DNA from: Amycolatopsis sp. NBRC 101858 | GTDB lineage: Bacteria; Actinomycetota; Actinomycetes; Mycobacteriales; Pseudonocardiaceae | Direction of reading: 5' to 3' | NCBI RefSeq assembly: GCF_030269325.1 | Contig: NZ_BSTD01000004.1 | Span: forward strand, 102,558-166,557 | Length of the DNA stretch: 64,000 nt | In this document: one piece after another, positions 41,549-49,481 of the stretch | Layout of the letters: each line of letters begins with the position of its first letter | Position numbering within the stretch: position 1 is the first letter of the stretch | Position numbers and translations under genes: made by a program | The notes under the pieces: generated by a model | What the model was told of the DNA's origin: nothing | The model's input: only the letters and a program-made list of their open reading frames with translations | The model's database searches: none

Positions 41549-42751
41549 ATGATCCGTATCGCCGGGTTCGGCCTGGTGACCCTGCTGCTGGCCGCCTGTA
41601 GTGGACAGACCGACGGGACCGCGCAGGCGGTCGGAGCCGCCGGGGCGACCGGGACGGCGGCGGAGCCCGGGGTACCGGCCGCGACGGTGGCGTTCGAGGG
41701 CGGGGACAAGCTGAGCCCGAAGGACCCGATCGTCGTCCGGGCGTCGGGTGGCACGCTGCAGGCGGTCACGGTCACGAACCCGCAGACCGGCAACGCGGTC
41801 AAGGGTGAGCTCTCGCCGGACAAGACGACGTGGACCAGCAACGACCGCCTCCGGTACGCGGCCACGTACCAGGTGGCCGCCACCGCGGTGAACCAGGCGG
41901 GTGCGGCGACCGAGCAGCACGGGGAAGTGCACACGCTCAAGCCGGCCGGGGTCGCCACGGCGTCGCTGTTCCAGCCGGCCTCGGGTGACTTCGGCGTCGG
42001 CCTGATCATCGGGCTGAAGTTCGACCACGACATCACCGACAAGGCCGCGGTGGAGAAGTCCTTCAAGGTGACGTCCTCGCCCGCCCAGGGCGGCGGCTGG
42101 TACTGGGTCGGCAAGCGCGAAGTCCACTTCCGGCCCCAGGAGTACTGGAAGGCCGGCTCGACCGTGAAGCTCGAGACCACGACCTTCGGCATGCCGATCG
42201 GGGGCGGCGTGTACGGCGGCCAGGACGTCTCGGCCACCTACAAGGTGCACGACTCCTGGGTCGCCAAGGCGGACGGCAAGACGCACCAGATCAAGGCGTT
42301 CCACAACGGCCAGCTGGTGAAGACCGCGCCGACCAGCATGGGCAAGACCGCCGACACCCCGCCGCGGGGTCCGACGCCGACCTTCAACGGCACGCACACC
42401 GTGCTGGGGAAGGAAGAGCACAAGATCATGGACTCCTGCAGCTACGGCGTGTGCGAGGGCGACCCCGGCTACTACAGCGCACCGGAGAACTGGAACGTCC
42501 GGATCTCCAACGACGGTGAATACCTGCACGAGAACCTGAAGACGGTCGGGGTGCAGGGCAGCGCCAACGTCTCCAACGGCTGCCTCAACATGAACACCGA
42601 GAACGCCAAGTGGTTCTTCGACACCTTCAACGTCGGCGACGTCGTCGAGGTCACCAACTCGGGCGGCCCACAGCTGTCCATCAACAACGGTCACGGGGAC
42701 TGGGGCATCAGCTGGAGCGCCTGGCAGGCCGGCAGCGCCCTGCACGGCTGA
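41549..42751 (+). CDS. L,D-transpeptidase lipoprotein (Ig-like plus YkuD domains)
   Basis: 400 residues from ATG 41549 with GAGGGG upstream; GTG and TTG codons just before are alternatives. Lipobox TLLLAAC with C17. Two Ig-like domains (~40-250) are followed by a YkuD catalytic domain with HENLKTVGVQG and the active site SNGCLNM (C345). This is the arrangement of mycobacterial LdtMt2, which makes 3-3 cross-links in peptidoglycan and is carbapenem-sensitive. A strong hairpin follows directly. Confidence 0.9.
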   Translation: MIRIAGFGLVTLLLAACSGQTDGTAQAVGAAGATGTAAEPGVPAATVAFEGGDKLSPKDPIVVRASGGTLQAVTVTNPQTGNAVKGELSPDKTTWTSNDRLRYAATYQVAATAVNQAGAATEQHGEVHTLKPAGVATASLFQPASGDFGVGLIIGLKFDHDITDKAAVEKSFKVTSSPAQGGGWYWVGKREVHFRPQEYWKAGSTVKLETTTFGMPIGGGVYGGQDVSATYKVHDSWVAKADGKTHQIKAFHNGQLVKTAPTSMGKTADTPPRGPTPTFNGTHTVLGKEEHKIMDSCSYGVCEGDPGYYSAPENWNVRISNDGEYLHENLKTVGVQGSANVSNGCLNMNTENAKWFFDTFNVGDVVEVTNSGGPQLSINNGHGDWGISWSAWQAGSALHG

Positions 42752-42752
42752 G

Positions 42753-42782
42753 CCGCGGCCACCGCTGCGGCGGTGGCCGCGG
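42753..42782. terminator. Bidirectional terminator hairpin
   Basis: CCGCGGCCACCGC at 42753-42765 pairs perfectly with GCGGTGGCCGCGG at 42770-42782 around a TGCG loop. It lies between the convergent ends of the L,D-transpeptidase and GH75-like genes and probably stops both. There is no T-run, as is common in high-GC actinomycetes. Confidence 0.7.
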
Positions 42783-42806
42783 TCGACTTCGTTGCCTCGC
42801 GGGAAT

Positions 42807-43577
42807 TCAGAGGCCCATGCTGCTGCCGAGGCTGTCCAGAGCCTTCTGCACCAAGGCCTGGGCGTTGGCGTTCAGGGCGGAGTTCGCGCCGTTCACGACC
42901 CAGGACGAGCCGGAGAAGATCACCACGGTCACGCCGTTGTCGACGCCGCCGGTGGTGCCGCTGCTGGGGATGCCGAGCGACGAGGCCGCTTTCACCGACG
43001 CCTCACCCAGTTCGCGGGAGTCGTTGTCCGAAGTGGTCTGGTCGTTCCCGGTCTGCGTGTCGCCGAAGATCGCACCGATCACCTTGCTCTTGTAGAACAT
43101 CAGCGCGAACTGCCGGCCCTTGATGCCGTGCTCCTTGTAGAAGAAGTGCGGGCACGGGCTCTTGCGGTCGTAGCAGTCGTCACCCAGCACGTAGAACGGC
43201 ACGTGGTGCGCGGCGAGCTGCTTGCCGTTGCTGTCCTGGAACGTCGTCTCGCCCTGGTGGTCCGGGTCGGGATCGGGGTCGCTGCCGTCGTCGTCGACGG
43301 CCAGGGAGGAGCTGTAGGCGTAGACGCCGGAGGACACCTGGAACACGTTGACGTTCTGGGACCGCGTCATGGTGTTGATGTGGGGCTTGGAGTTGACCTT
43401 GTTCGCGGTGGTGCTGTTCTTCTTGACACCGGCCAGCACCTCGGCGGCGGTGTACGTTTTGTCCGCCGAGGCGGGGGTGGTCGTCGTGGCCGCCTCGGCG
43501 ACTTTGACACCGAGCGGGGGAGCGATGAGCGTCAGAGCCGCGGCGGCTACCACAGCGAAGCGCTTGCGGGATGACAT
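42807..43577 (-). CDS. Secreted GH75 chitosanase-like protein
   Basis: 256 residues from ATG 43577, with GGAGGG eight bases upstream. Signal peptide KRFAVVAAAALTLIAPPLGV. The mature part contains VYAYSSSLAVDDDGSDPDPD, TTFQDSNGKQLAAHHVPFYV, KGRQFALMFYKSKVIGAIFG and ELGEASVKAASSLGI, matching GH75 chitosanases as I recall them, including the catalytic aspartate region. It would cleave chitosan outside the cell. A palindrome upstream (43600-43618) suggests carbon-source control. Confidence 0.72.
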   Translation of the reverse strand: MSSRKRFAVVAAAALTLIAPPLGVKVAEAATTTTPASADKTYTAAEVLAGVKKNSTTANKVNSKPHINTMTRSQNVNVFQVSSGVYAYSSSLAVDDDGSDPDPDPDHQGETTFQDSNGKQLAAHHVPFYVLGDDCYDRKSPCPHFFYKEHGIKGRQFALMFYKSKVIGAIFGDTQTGNDQTTSDNDSRELGEASVKAASSLGIPSSGTTGGVDNGVTVVIFSGSSWVVNGANSALNANAQALVQKALDSLGSSMGL

Positions 43578-43599
43578 GGGCGAGGACCCTCCACTGTTC

Positions 43600-43618
43600 G
43601 TTAGGAAAGTTACCTAAC
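43600..43618. promoter_or_regulatory. Palindromic operator before the chitosanase-like gene
   Basis: GTTAGG at 43600-43605 and CCTAAC at 43613-43618 are inverted arms around AAAGTTA. This resembles the TTAGGAAAGTTTCCTAA-type dyads seen before many secreted glycoside hydrolase genes of actinomycetes. The bound regulator is not assigned here. It lies 23 bases before the start codon. Confidence 0.5.
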
Positions 43619-43962
43619 AGAGGGAACCACCTGTGAGGCCGATCACGTGAAAGTTTTACCAACATTTTGGAGAAATGTCCCGGTCGCCGGGGCAAGCCGG
43701 GTGCGACTGGGTAGGGGTGCCTGAACTGTGGCAAGCTCGCGCATCAGCGCCATGGCCTCCTGTGGGCAAGCGGTGCCCGTCGGAGCGGCGCGGGACCAGT
43801 CGCCCGGCAGGGAATCCACTCGGCATCTCGCAGGCGCGTCCCAGGTGACGCGGGGGTGCGCTGCTCGCCGTCCGGCCCGTGGAACCGAACCCCGCGGGCC
43901 GGACGGTCAGTGTCGTCCAGCGCGGCATCGTGCCCGTCCGCGCCGCGTACGCCGGCAAGGTG
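43619..43962. other. Gene-free stretch with one large hairpin
   Basis: About 340 bases between the chitosanase-like promoter and the DinB gene end. Frames crossing it show no RBS or family resemblance. It holds the upstream promoter region of the chitosanase-like gene and the inverted repeat at 43868-43906. Confidence 0.5.
43868..43906 (-). terminator. Terminator hairpin after the DinB gene
   Basis: CCGTCCGGCCCG at 43868-43879 and CGGGCCGGACGG at 43895-43906 are exact 12-bp inverted arms around a 15-base loop. The hairpin lies 57 bases past the stop of the minus-strand gene at 43963 and is a likely transcription end. Confidence 0.6.
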
Positions 43963-44730
43963 CTACTGCGGTTCGGACACGCCTGCCTCGAGCACCGCGA
44001 GGTCGCGCACCGCGTAACGGTGGTGTTCGGCTTCTTCCTTCAACACGACCTTCAGACACCGGCGCACGACGTACTCCTGGTCGGGATACGGGTCGGCCGG
44101 CTTGCGACCGCACACCCGGTCGAGCTCAGCTGCCGTCAGGCCGTCGACGACACGTCGCATCGCGGCCATGCGGGCGAGCCGCGGAGCGAGCACCTCGTCG
44201 AGTGTCGGGGTGGCGTCGAGGGTGACGCCGAGCTTCGCCGCCTCGTCGGGCGTCGTCCCGCCGTGGGGGATGCCCAGTGGGTGGTAGGGCGCTTCCTCTT
44301 CGAGCACGGCGTTGCCGAGCCAGGCATCGGAGGCGAGAAGCAGGTGCCGTTGCGTCTCGACGAACGACCACTCGCCGTCGACCCGCTCGTGGAGTTTCGC
44401 GTCGGGCAACAGCCTCGCCCGGTCGAGCGTCGCGCTCCAGAGGGTTTCGACGGCGTCCCAAGCGGCCCGGTAGTCCTCGGGGGACGCCGCATTCCGCGCC
44501 AGGGCCCGTGCGGGATGGCGGCGGTCGAGTTCGGCTTCGACGTAAGCGGTGACGTCGACGTCGTTGACGACGACGCGCTCGAAGTCGCCACCCAGGTAGA
44601 CGTCGCTGCCGTAGCAGTCGACGATCTTCAGGCCGTTCACCTCGCAGTCGCGGATTTCGAGGCCGTCGAGGGTGCACAGGTGGATGCGAGCGCCGCGGAA
44701 CTGGTCGCTCTGGGCGTATTCGGAGACCAT
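43963..44730 (-). CDS. Pentapeptide-like plus DinB-like domain protein
   Basis: 255 residues from ATG 44730; GTG 44745 is an alternative. The N-terminal ~55 residues have short parallel-strand repeats (FRGARIHLCTLDGLEIRDCE, VNGLKIVDC) like pentapeptide-repeat starts. The remainder is a DinB-type four-helix bundle with metal-site histidines in FVETQRHLLLASDAWL and EEAEHHRYAVRDL. DinB-like bundles include thiol-dependent S-transferases (bacillithiol and mycothiol enzymes). Substrate unknown. Confidence 0.7.
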   Translation of the reverse strand: MVSEYAQSDQFRGARIHLCTLDGLEIRDCEVNGLKIVDCYGSDVYLGGDFERVVVNDVDVTAYVEAELDRRHPARALARNAASPEDYRAAWDAVETLWSATLDRARLLPDAKLHERVDGEWSFVETQRHLLLASDAWLGNAVLEEEAPYHPLGIPHGGTTPDEAAKLGVTLDATPTLDEVLAPRLARMAAMRRVVDGLTAAELDRVCGRKPADPYPDQEYVVRRCLKVVLKEEAEHHRYAVRDLAVLEAGVSEPQ

Positions 44731-44826
44731 CGGAGCAGTCTTGCTCACCCGTCCTGCCCGCGCCACGCCCGCACCGGCATGGCCGTCGCGCGGATGTCAC
44801 GGCCCAGGTGTGTAGCGTCGGCTGTT

Positions 44827-45324
44827 ATGAGCTGGCTGCCCGACGATTTCGTCCACCCCGTCTCCGTGCCCGTGCCCGACACCGGGCTTCACCTGCGGCC
44901 GATCCGGGAGGCGGACACCGCTCTCGATTACCCCGCTGTGATGGGCTCGCGGGAGCGCCTGTGGGGAATCTTCGGCCCGGCCTGGTCTTGGCCCAAGGAG
45001 ACGATGACGTACGAGGAGGACCGCCTCGACCTGTTGCGGCACGAGAAGGAGATAGCCGCGCACCAGTCGTTCAACTACGCGCTGCTGGACGAAGAGGAGA
45101 CCGCGATCCTCGGGTGCGTGTACATCGACCCGCCCGAGCGCACCGGTTCCGACGGCGAAGTGGCGTGGTGGGTGGTGGACGACCTCGTCGGCAGCGAAGT
45201 GGAGCACGCGCTCGACGCGCTGGTGCCGCAGTGGATCGCCGCCGACTGGCCCTTCAGCCAGCCCCGCTTGCTGGGGCGCGACATCACCTGGCAGGACTGG
45301 CTCGCGCTGCCGCCCAGCAGCTGA
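44827..45324 (+). CDS. GNAT-fold protein
   Basis: 165 residues. Opens LHLRPIREADTALDYPAVMG as in N-acetyltransferases and has NYALLDEEETAILGCVYIDP and EVAWWVVDD, but the classical acetyl-CoA Q/R-x-x-G-x-A loop is replaced by a less clear DDLVGSEVEHALDALV segment. It may be a degenerate GNAT. TAGCGT at 44814-44819 lies seven bases upstream of the ATG, a leaderless pattern. Confidence 0.65.
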   Translation: MSWLPDDFVHPVSVPVPDTGLHLRPIREADTALDYPAVMGSRERLWGIFGPAWSWPKETMTYEEDRLDLLRHEKEIAAHQSFNYALLDEEETAILGCVYIDPPERTGSDGEVAWWVVDDLVGSEVEHALDALVPQWIAADWPFSQPRLLGRDITWQDWLALPPSS

Positions 45325-45375
45325 CGGCCACGGAACGGCGTTGCCGACGGAGGCCGGCTGGGTCATGATCGCGTC

Positions 45376-46185
45376 GTGGAACTCGAGTGGGGGTACTTTC
45401 GGCAGCTGTACGAAGGCTTGCTCGATCACGATGACCGTCGGGCTTATCTGAGCCGTCATCAGTCGACCGCTGCTGATCACCTGGCCGAGTTGGAGCCGTT
45501 GCGCAAACGGGAACCGATACCTGCCGGCGGGGACGACGAGCAATCGTGGCGGATCATGAAACTCTACGGGCTCAGCCGGGTCAGCGACTACCTGATCGAA
45601 CGGTTCTGCGCGCAGGGAGAGCCGCTCGCGGTGTACGGGGAGTTCTTCTCGGGCCTCGGGCTGGCTCCGTTCGAGCACGCCGAGGCGTTCTCCCCGTTCC
45701 ACCACGAGATCTTCGCCGTCGTGCAGGACCCGTCCGCGACGACCGTGACCGTGGAAGAGGTGTTGTGGCCCGGCTGGTGGTTCGGTGACCTGCTGTTCAG
45801 CCGCGCCGGGGTGCGGGTGCGGGCGCCTCGGCAGCTCGTCGATGCCGCTGTCGCCACGACCTCGACCTTGTACTTCACCTTCCGTCGCGGGCCGCGCCGG
45901 ACCGCCGACCTGTCGCATGGCTGGGGTTCGAACTCCCAGTGGCGAACGTCCTTCAGCCGGTTCTACTCCGACGAGGACGGGCTGCACTTCAACTGGGATG
46001 GCGAGGTCGACATCGGCGACGATTCGCCGGCGCCGCGGGCCGGTTGGCCCGAACACGAGGTGGAGCCGCTGGAGCAGCGCCGGGAACTGCTGCTGCACCG
46101 CTGTTTCGTCCGCGGGCCGCTACCCGCAGACGAAAGTGACCGGTTCCCCTACGGCGACCGGATCAGCCTCGCCGCCGCGGAGTGA
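45376..46185 (+). CDS. Hypothetical protein, 269 residues
   Basis: Starts at GTG 45376 with no clear RBS. An acidic soluble protein with many aromatic residues: ELEWGYFRQLYEGLLDHDD, PFEHAEAFSPFHHEIFAVV, LWPGWWFGDLLFSRAGV and SRFYSDEDGLHFNWDGEVD. No signal peptide or membrane segment. I do not recognise the family. Its codon use is normal for the window, supporting a real gene. Confidence 0.6.
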   Translation: MELEWGYFRQLYEGLLDHDDRRAYLSRHQSTAADHLAELEPLRKREPIPAGGDDEQSWRIMKLYGLSRVSDYLIERFCAQGEPLAVYGEFFSGLGLAPFEHAEAFSPFHHEIFAVVQDPSATTVTVEEVLWPGWWFGDLLFSRAGVRVRAPRQLVDAAVATTSTLYFTFRRGPRRTADLSHGWGSNSQWRTSFSRFYSDEDGLHFNWDGEVDIGDDSPAPRAGWPEHEVEPLEQRRELLLHRCFVRGPLPADESDRFPYGDRISLAAAE

Positions 46186-46221
46186 TTCGCGTTCGGGGGC
46201 GGCACCTGACACAGTGGACCG

Positions 46222-46980
46222 ATGCTGAAGCAGGTGGCCGACGGGGTCTGGGTGCGGCAGAGCGAGTGGGTCCGGAGCAACGCCGTCGTCGTGCGGGGGG
46301 ATGAGGGGCTCGTCCTCGTCGATCCCGGGATCGACGGCTCCGATCTGAACCAGCTCGCCGATGACGTCGAGCGGCTCGGGGTGCCGGTCGTCGCCGGGTT
46401 CGCCACCCATCTGCACTGGGACCACCTGCTCTGGCACTCCCGGTTCGGCGACGTCCCGCGGTACGCCACCGCGGCCTGCGCGCAGGCCGCCGGTGCCGTC
46501 CGGGAACGGGCGCAGGCCATGGCCGCCGAGAGCGCCACCGGTATTCCGCTGGAGCTGATCGGCCTCGTCACCCCACTGCCCGAAGACGGGGGACCCGTGC
46601 CGGGGGAGCTCGTCGCGCACGAGGCGCACGCCGTCGGGCACGCCGCCGTCCTGCTCGCCGATCGGGGGGTTCTGCTCGCCGGGGACATGCTCTCCGACGT
46701 CCTGATCCCGATGCTCGACCCCCACCGTCCCGGTCAGGTCGACGCCTACGGGACCGCGCTCGACCGGCTGGGCGAGGCCGCCCGGCACGTCGAGGTCGTG
46801 GTCCCGGGCCACGGCTCCGTCGCCGAGGGGCCCGAGGTGGCGGCCCGGCTCGCCGCCGATCGCGCCTACCTCGACGCGCTGCGGCGCGGGGAAGACCCCG
46901 TCGACGCTCGGCTCGAGCAGGACTGGCTCGACGGCCCCCACCAGGCGAACCTGGCGCAGGCCCGGAACTCAGCCGGCTGA
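46222..46980 (+). CDS. MBL-fold metallo-hydrolase
   Basis: 252 residues. The zinc-binding motif is FATHLHWDHLLWH (HxHxDH), with later histidines in HEAHAVGHAAVLL and VVVPGHGSVAEGP and the aspartate in LLAGDMLSDVL. This is the usual set for the metallo-beta-lactamase superfamily. It could be a lactonase, glyoxalase II-like thioesterase or similar. Its 3' end overlaps the convergent PAP2-type gene by 12 bases. Confidence 0.84.
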   Translation: MLKQVADGVWVRQSEWVRSNAVVVRGDEGLVLVDPGIDGSDLNQLADDVERLGVPVVAGFATHLHWDHLLWHSRFGDVPRYATAACAQAAGAVRERAQAMAAESATGIPLELIGLVTPLPEDGGPVPGELVAHEAHAVGHAAVLLADRGVLLAGDMLSDVLIPMLDPHRPGQVDAYGTALDRLGEAARHVEVVVPGHGSVAEGPEVAARLAADRAYLDALRRGEDPVDARLEQDWLDGPHQANLAQARNSAG

Positions 46981-47739
46981 ACTCCGGCCGTCGAACCCCT
47001 GCGCGGCAACGGTTCGCCGGGCGACGCGGTCCCACAACGACGCCGCGAGGATCGACACGGCCAGCAGCGTGACGCTGCCCGCGATGTCGAGCACATAGTG
47101 GTTCGCCGTGGCCAGCACGTCCGCCGTCATGAGCAGCGGGAACGCCCACGCCGCCAGCGCGGCCCGCGGATGGCTGCCCCGGAGCGCCGTCCACACCGCG
47201 TACGCGCACCAGAGCGACCAGCCCACGTGCATGCTGGGCATGGCCGTGTAGTGGGTGGGACTCGTCCAGCTCGGCTGGTCGAAGATGTCGTACCTGGCCA
47301 CGATGTCGACGGCACCCGGCAGGGCGAACCGCGGTGGTGACATCGGCACCGCCCAGTAGACCGGCAGGACGAGGGCCATCATCGCGACCATCGTCCGGCG
47401 GACCCGGCGGTACACCTCGGCGTGCCGGACGAACACCCACAGCAGCGTTCCGGCCACCACCACGTAGTACAGCCGGTACAGGTACACGGCCAGCCGGCCG
47501 AGGAACGGATTCCCGGCCAGCCGGCCGTTCATGCTCCGCTCGATGTCGAGGTGCACCGCGTGTTCCGCGGACTGGAGAGCCAGCGCATGGGCGTTGGCCG
47601 CCGCGAAGTCCTTGCCCACAGCGGCGTCGAGGCGCGCGAAGAGCAGGAACCAGGCCACCAGGAAGATCAGCTCGGCGAGCACGGCCGGCCGCTCGCCGAC
47701 GCTCCGGAAGAGCGCGAGCACTCGGCGGTTGCGCTGCAC
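46969..47739 (-). CDS. PAP2/inositolphosphotransferase-like membrane enzyme
   Basis: 256 residues from GTG 47739 with about six helices (ELIFLVAWFLLFARL, VVVAGTLLWVFV, MALVLPVYWAV). The catalytic motifs of the PAP2_3 group are SMHVGWSLW (PSMH) and TANHYVLDIAG (H-x3-D). These enzymes act on phosphatidyl or polyprenyl phosphate substrates at the outer face of the membrane, for example inositolphosphoceramide synthases and mycobacterial homologues. Exact substrate unknown. Confidence 0.8.
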   Translation of the reverse strand: MQRNRRVLALFRSVGERPAVLAELIFLVAWFLLFARLDAAVGKDFAAANAHALALQSAEHAVHLDIERSMNGRLAGNPFLGRLAVYLYRLYYVVVAGTLLWVFVRHAEVYRRVRRTMVAMMALVLPVYWAVPMSPPRFALPGAVDIVARYDIFDQPSWTSPTHYTAMPSMHVGWSLWCAYAVWTALRGSHPRAALAAWAFPLLMTADVLATANHYVLDIAGSVTLLAVSILAASLWDRVARRTVAAQGFDGRSSAG

Positions 47740-47786
47740 GCGGTCACCCTAGCCGAGGGCGTTCTCCGCCGGGCCGTGTTCGGGTA

Positions 47787-48809
47787 TCAGACGGTCGTGC
47801 GCTTCAAGGCGAGCAGGCTTTCCGCCGTCTCGGCGATCGTGGTTTCGATCGGCCGCGGCGACCAGCCGAGCACCCGCTGGGCCTTCTCCGAAGTGGCGTC
47901 GTAGTTGTGGCCCAGCCGGGGGCCGAGGATGCGCAGCCGGGGGTTGACCCGCGCGAGGGCCCGCGCCGTCCACACCGGCAGTTCGCGCGTGGGCACCTTC
48001 GACGCCCGGTCGCCGAGGCGGTCGCGCAGGACCGCCGCGATCTCGCGCACCCACAGGCTGTGCCCGGAGATCGCGAGGAACCGCTCGCCCGCCGCGGCCG
48101 GGTCGGTCATCGCCCGCAGGTGCAGGTCCGCGACGTCGCGGACGTCCACGTACCCCATCGCGAACTTCGGCAGCACGGGCAGCTCGCCGTCCAGCATCCG
48201 CTGGATCAGTCCCAGGGACGGCGAGTAGTCGGTGCCGAGCACCGGCCCGAACACACCCACGGGATTCACGACGGCCAGCTCGATCCCGCCGTGCTCGGCC
48301 ACGAACTGCCAGGCCGCCTTCTCGGCGAGCGTCTTGGACTTCTGGTACGGCGGGATCCCGGCGTCCACATCGGACCAGTCCGCTTCGGTGAACACCCGCG
48401 ACTTCTCCGGGTGCCCCATCCCGACGGCCCCGAACGCCGAGGTCAGCACGACCCGCTTCACCCCGGCCTCGCGCGCCGCCCGCAGCACGCGCAGCACCCC
48501 GTCCCGGGCGGGCACGACCATCTCGTCGTCGTTCTTGGGCACGCTGGTGAGCGTGGGGGAGGCGACGTGCAGCACGTAGTCGCAGCCCTCGACCGCGTCG
48601 CGCCAGCCGGCGTCCTGCTGGAGATCCGCCTGCAGCACGGTCAGCTTGGCGTCTTCGGGCGCTCCGCCGGCGCGGAGCATCTCCCGCACCGCGGGCTCCT
48701 TCTTCAGGTCGCGCACCGTCGTGCGGACGGAGTGCCCGTCCGCCAGCAACGCGAGCACGCACCAGCTGCCGAGGTAGCCGGAGCCGCCGGTGACCAGTAC
48801 TTCGGACAT
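47787..48809 (-). CDS. NAD(P)-dependent aldehyde/ketone reductase (DFR-like extended SDR)
   Basis: 340 residues. Nucleotide-binding turn EVLVTGGSGYLGSWCVLALL, then CDYVLHVASPTL, the serine region KRVVLTSAFGAVGMG and catalytic YQKSK in GIPPYQKSKTLAEKAAW. AVVNPVGVFGPVLG is typical of dihydroflavonol reductase-like aldehyde reductases. It is divergent from a TetR gene across a 114-base gap with two palindromes, so this reductase is that regulator's likely target. Confidence 0.85.
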   Translation of the reverse strand: MSEVLVTGGSGYLGSWCVLALLADGHSVRTTVRDLKKEPAVREMLRAGGAPEDAKLTVLQADLQQDAGWRDAVEGCDYVLHVASPTLTSVPKNDDEMVVPARDGVLRVLRAAREAGVKRVVLTSAFGAVGMGHPEKSRVFTEADWSDVDAGIPPYQKSKTLAEKAAWQFVAEHGGIELAVVNPVGVFGPVLGTDYSPSLGLIQRMLDGELPVLPKFAMGYVDVRDVADLHLRAMTDPAAAGERFLAISGHSLWVREIAAVLRDRLGDRASKVPTRELPVWTARALARVNPRLRILGPRLGHNYDATSEKAQRVLGWSPRPIETTIAETAESLLALKRTTV

Positions 48810-48869
48810 GGAAGAACCTCACAAGGTAGGAGTGACTTGGCGTGGCCAACAGCGCTCGGATAGACTTCC

Positions 48870-48905
48870 GGAGAGCTCTCCACATACGGTAGTGGAGAGT
48901 TCTCC
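48870..48905. promoter_or_regulatory. Twin palindromic operator between reductase and TetR genes
   Basis: GGAGAGCTCTCC at 48870-48881 is a perfect palindrome and GGAGAGTTCTCC at 48894-48905 a near copy, 24 bases apart centre to centre. Each is flanked outward by CCGG, so the whole block is itself an inverted repeat. Position and symmetry fit the TetR protein at 48924 controlling both directions. Confidence 0.65.
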
Positions 48906-48923
48906 GGATAGCAAGGACGGTGC

Positions 48924-49481
48924 ATGGTTCGCTCGGACGCGCGGGAAAACCGGGCGCGCATCCTGGAGGTCGCTCGCGAGGCCTTCGCGGAAGGAAGCGA
49001 CGTCTCGATGAACCGGATCGCGCAACGCGCCGGCGTCGGGCCCGGCACGCTGTACCGCAACTTCCCGACCCGCGAGGCGCTCGTGCTGGCCGTCTACCAG
49101 CACGAAGTCGACCGGCTCACCGAGTCCGTCCCGGAGCTGCTCGGCGAGCTGGCGCCGCTGGAGGCGCTGCGGCGGTGGACCGTCGACCTGGTGGCCGCCA
49201 TGCGGAAGAAGCACGGCCTCGGCGACGCGCTCAGCCCCGGCGGGCACCAGGCGATCACCGAGCAGACCTACGGCCCGGTCATCGCCGCCATCACGCGGCT
49301 GCTCGACGCGGGCAAGGCCGACGGCACCATCCGCGCCGACGCCGACCCCCGTGACTTCCTGCAGCTCACCGGCGCACTCTGGCGGGCCGCCATGGGGCCG
49401 GAAGACCGGTCGGCGTCGATGCTCGCGCTCATCCTCGACGGCCTGCGCGCGCCGGTGAGCCCGCTCACTCGAAGAACTTGA
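48924..49481 (+). CDS. TetR-family transcriptional regulator
   Basis: 185 residues; AAGGA precedes ATG 48924. The helix-turn-helix is GSDVSMNRIAQRAGVGPGTL and YRNFPTREALVLAVYQHEVD. This N-terminal form with the YRNFPTREAL turn is common in TetR proteins next to short-chain reductases. It shares the operator region with the divergent reductase gene. Its 3' end overlaps the convergent GH43-like gene by 17 bases. Confidence 0.87.
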   Translation: MVRSDARENRARILEVAREAFAEGSDVSMNRIAQRAGVGPGTLYRNFPTREALVLAVYQHEVDRLTESVPELLGELAPLEALRRWTVDLVAAMRKKHGLGDALSPGGHQAITEQTYGPVIAAITRLLDAGKADGTIRADADPRDFLQLTGALWRAAMGPEDRSASMLALILDGLRAPVSPLTRRT

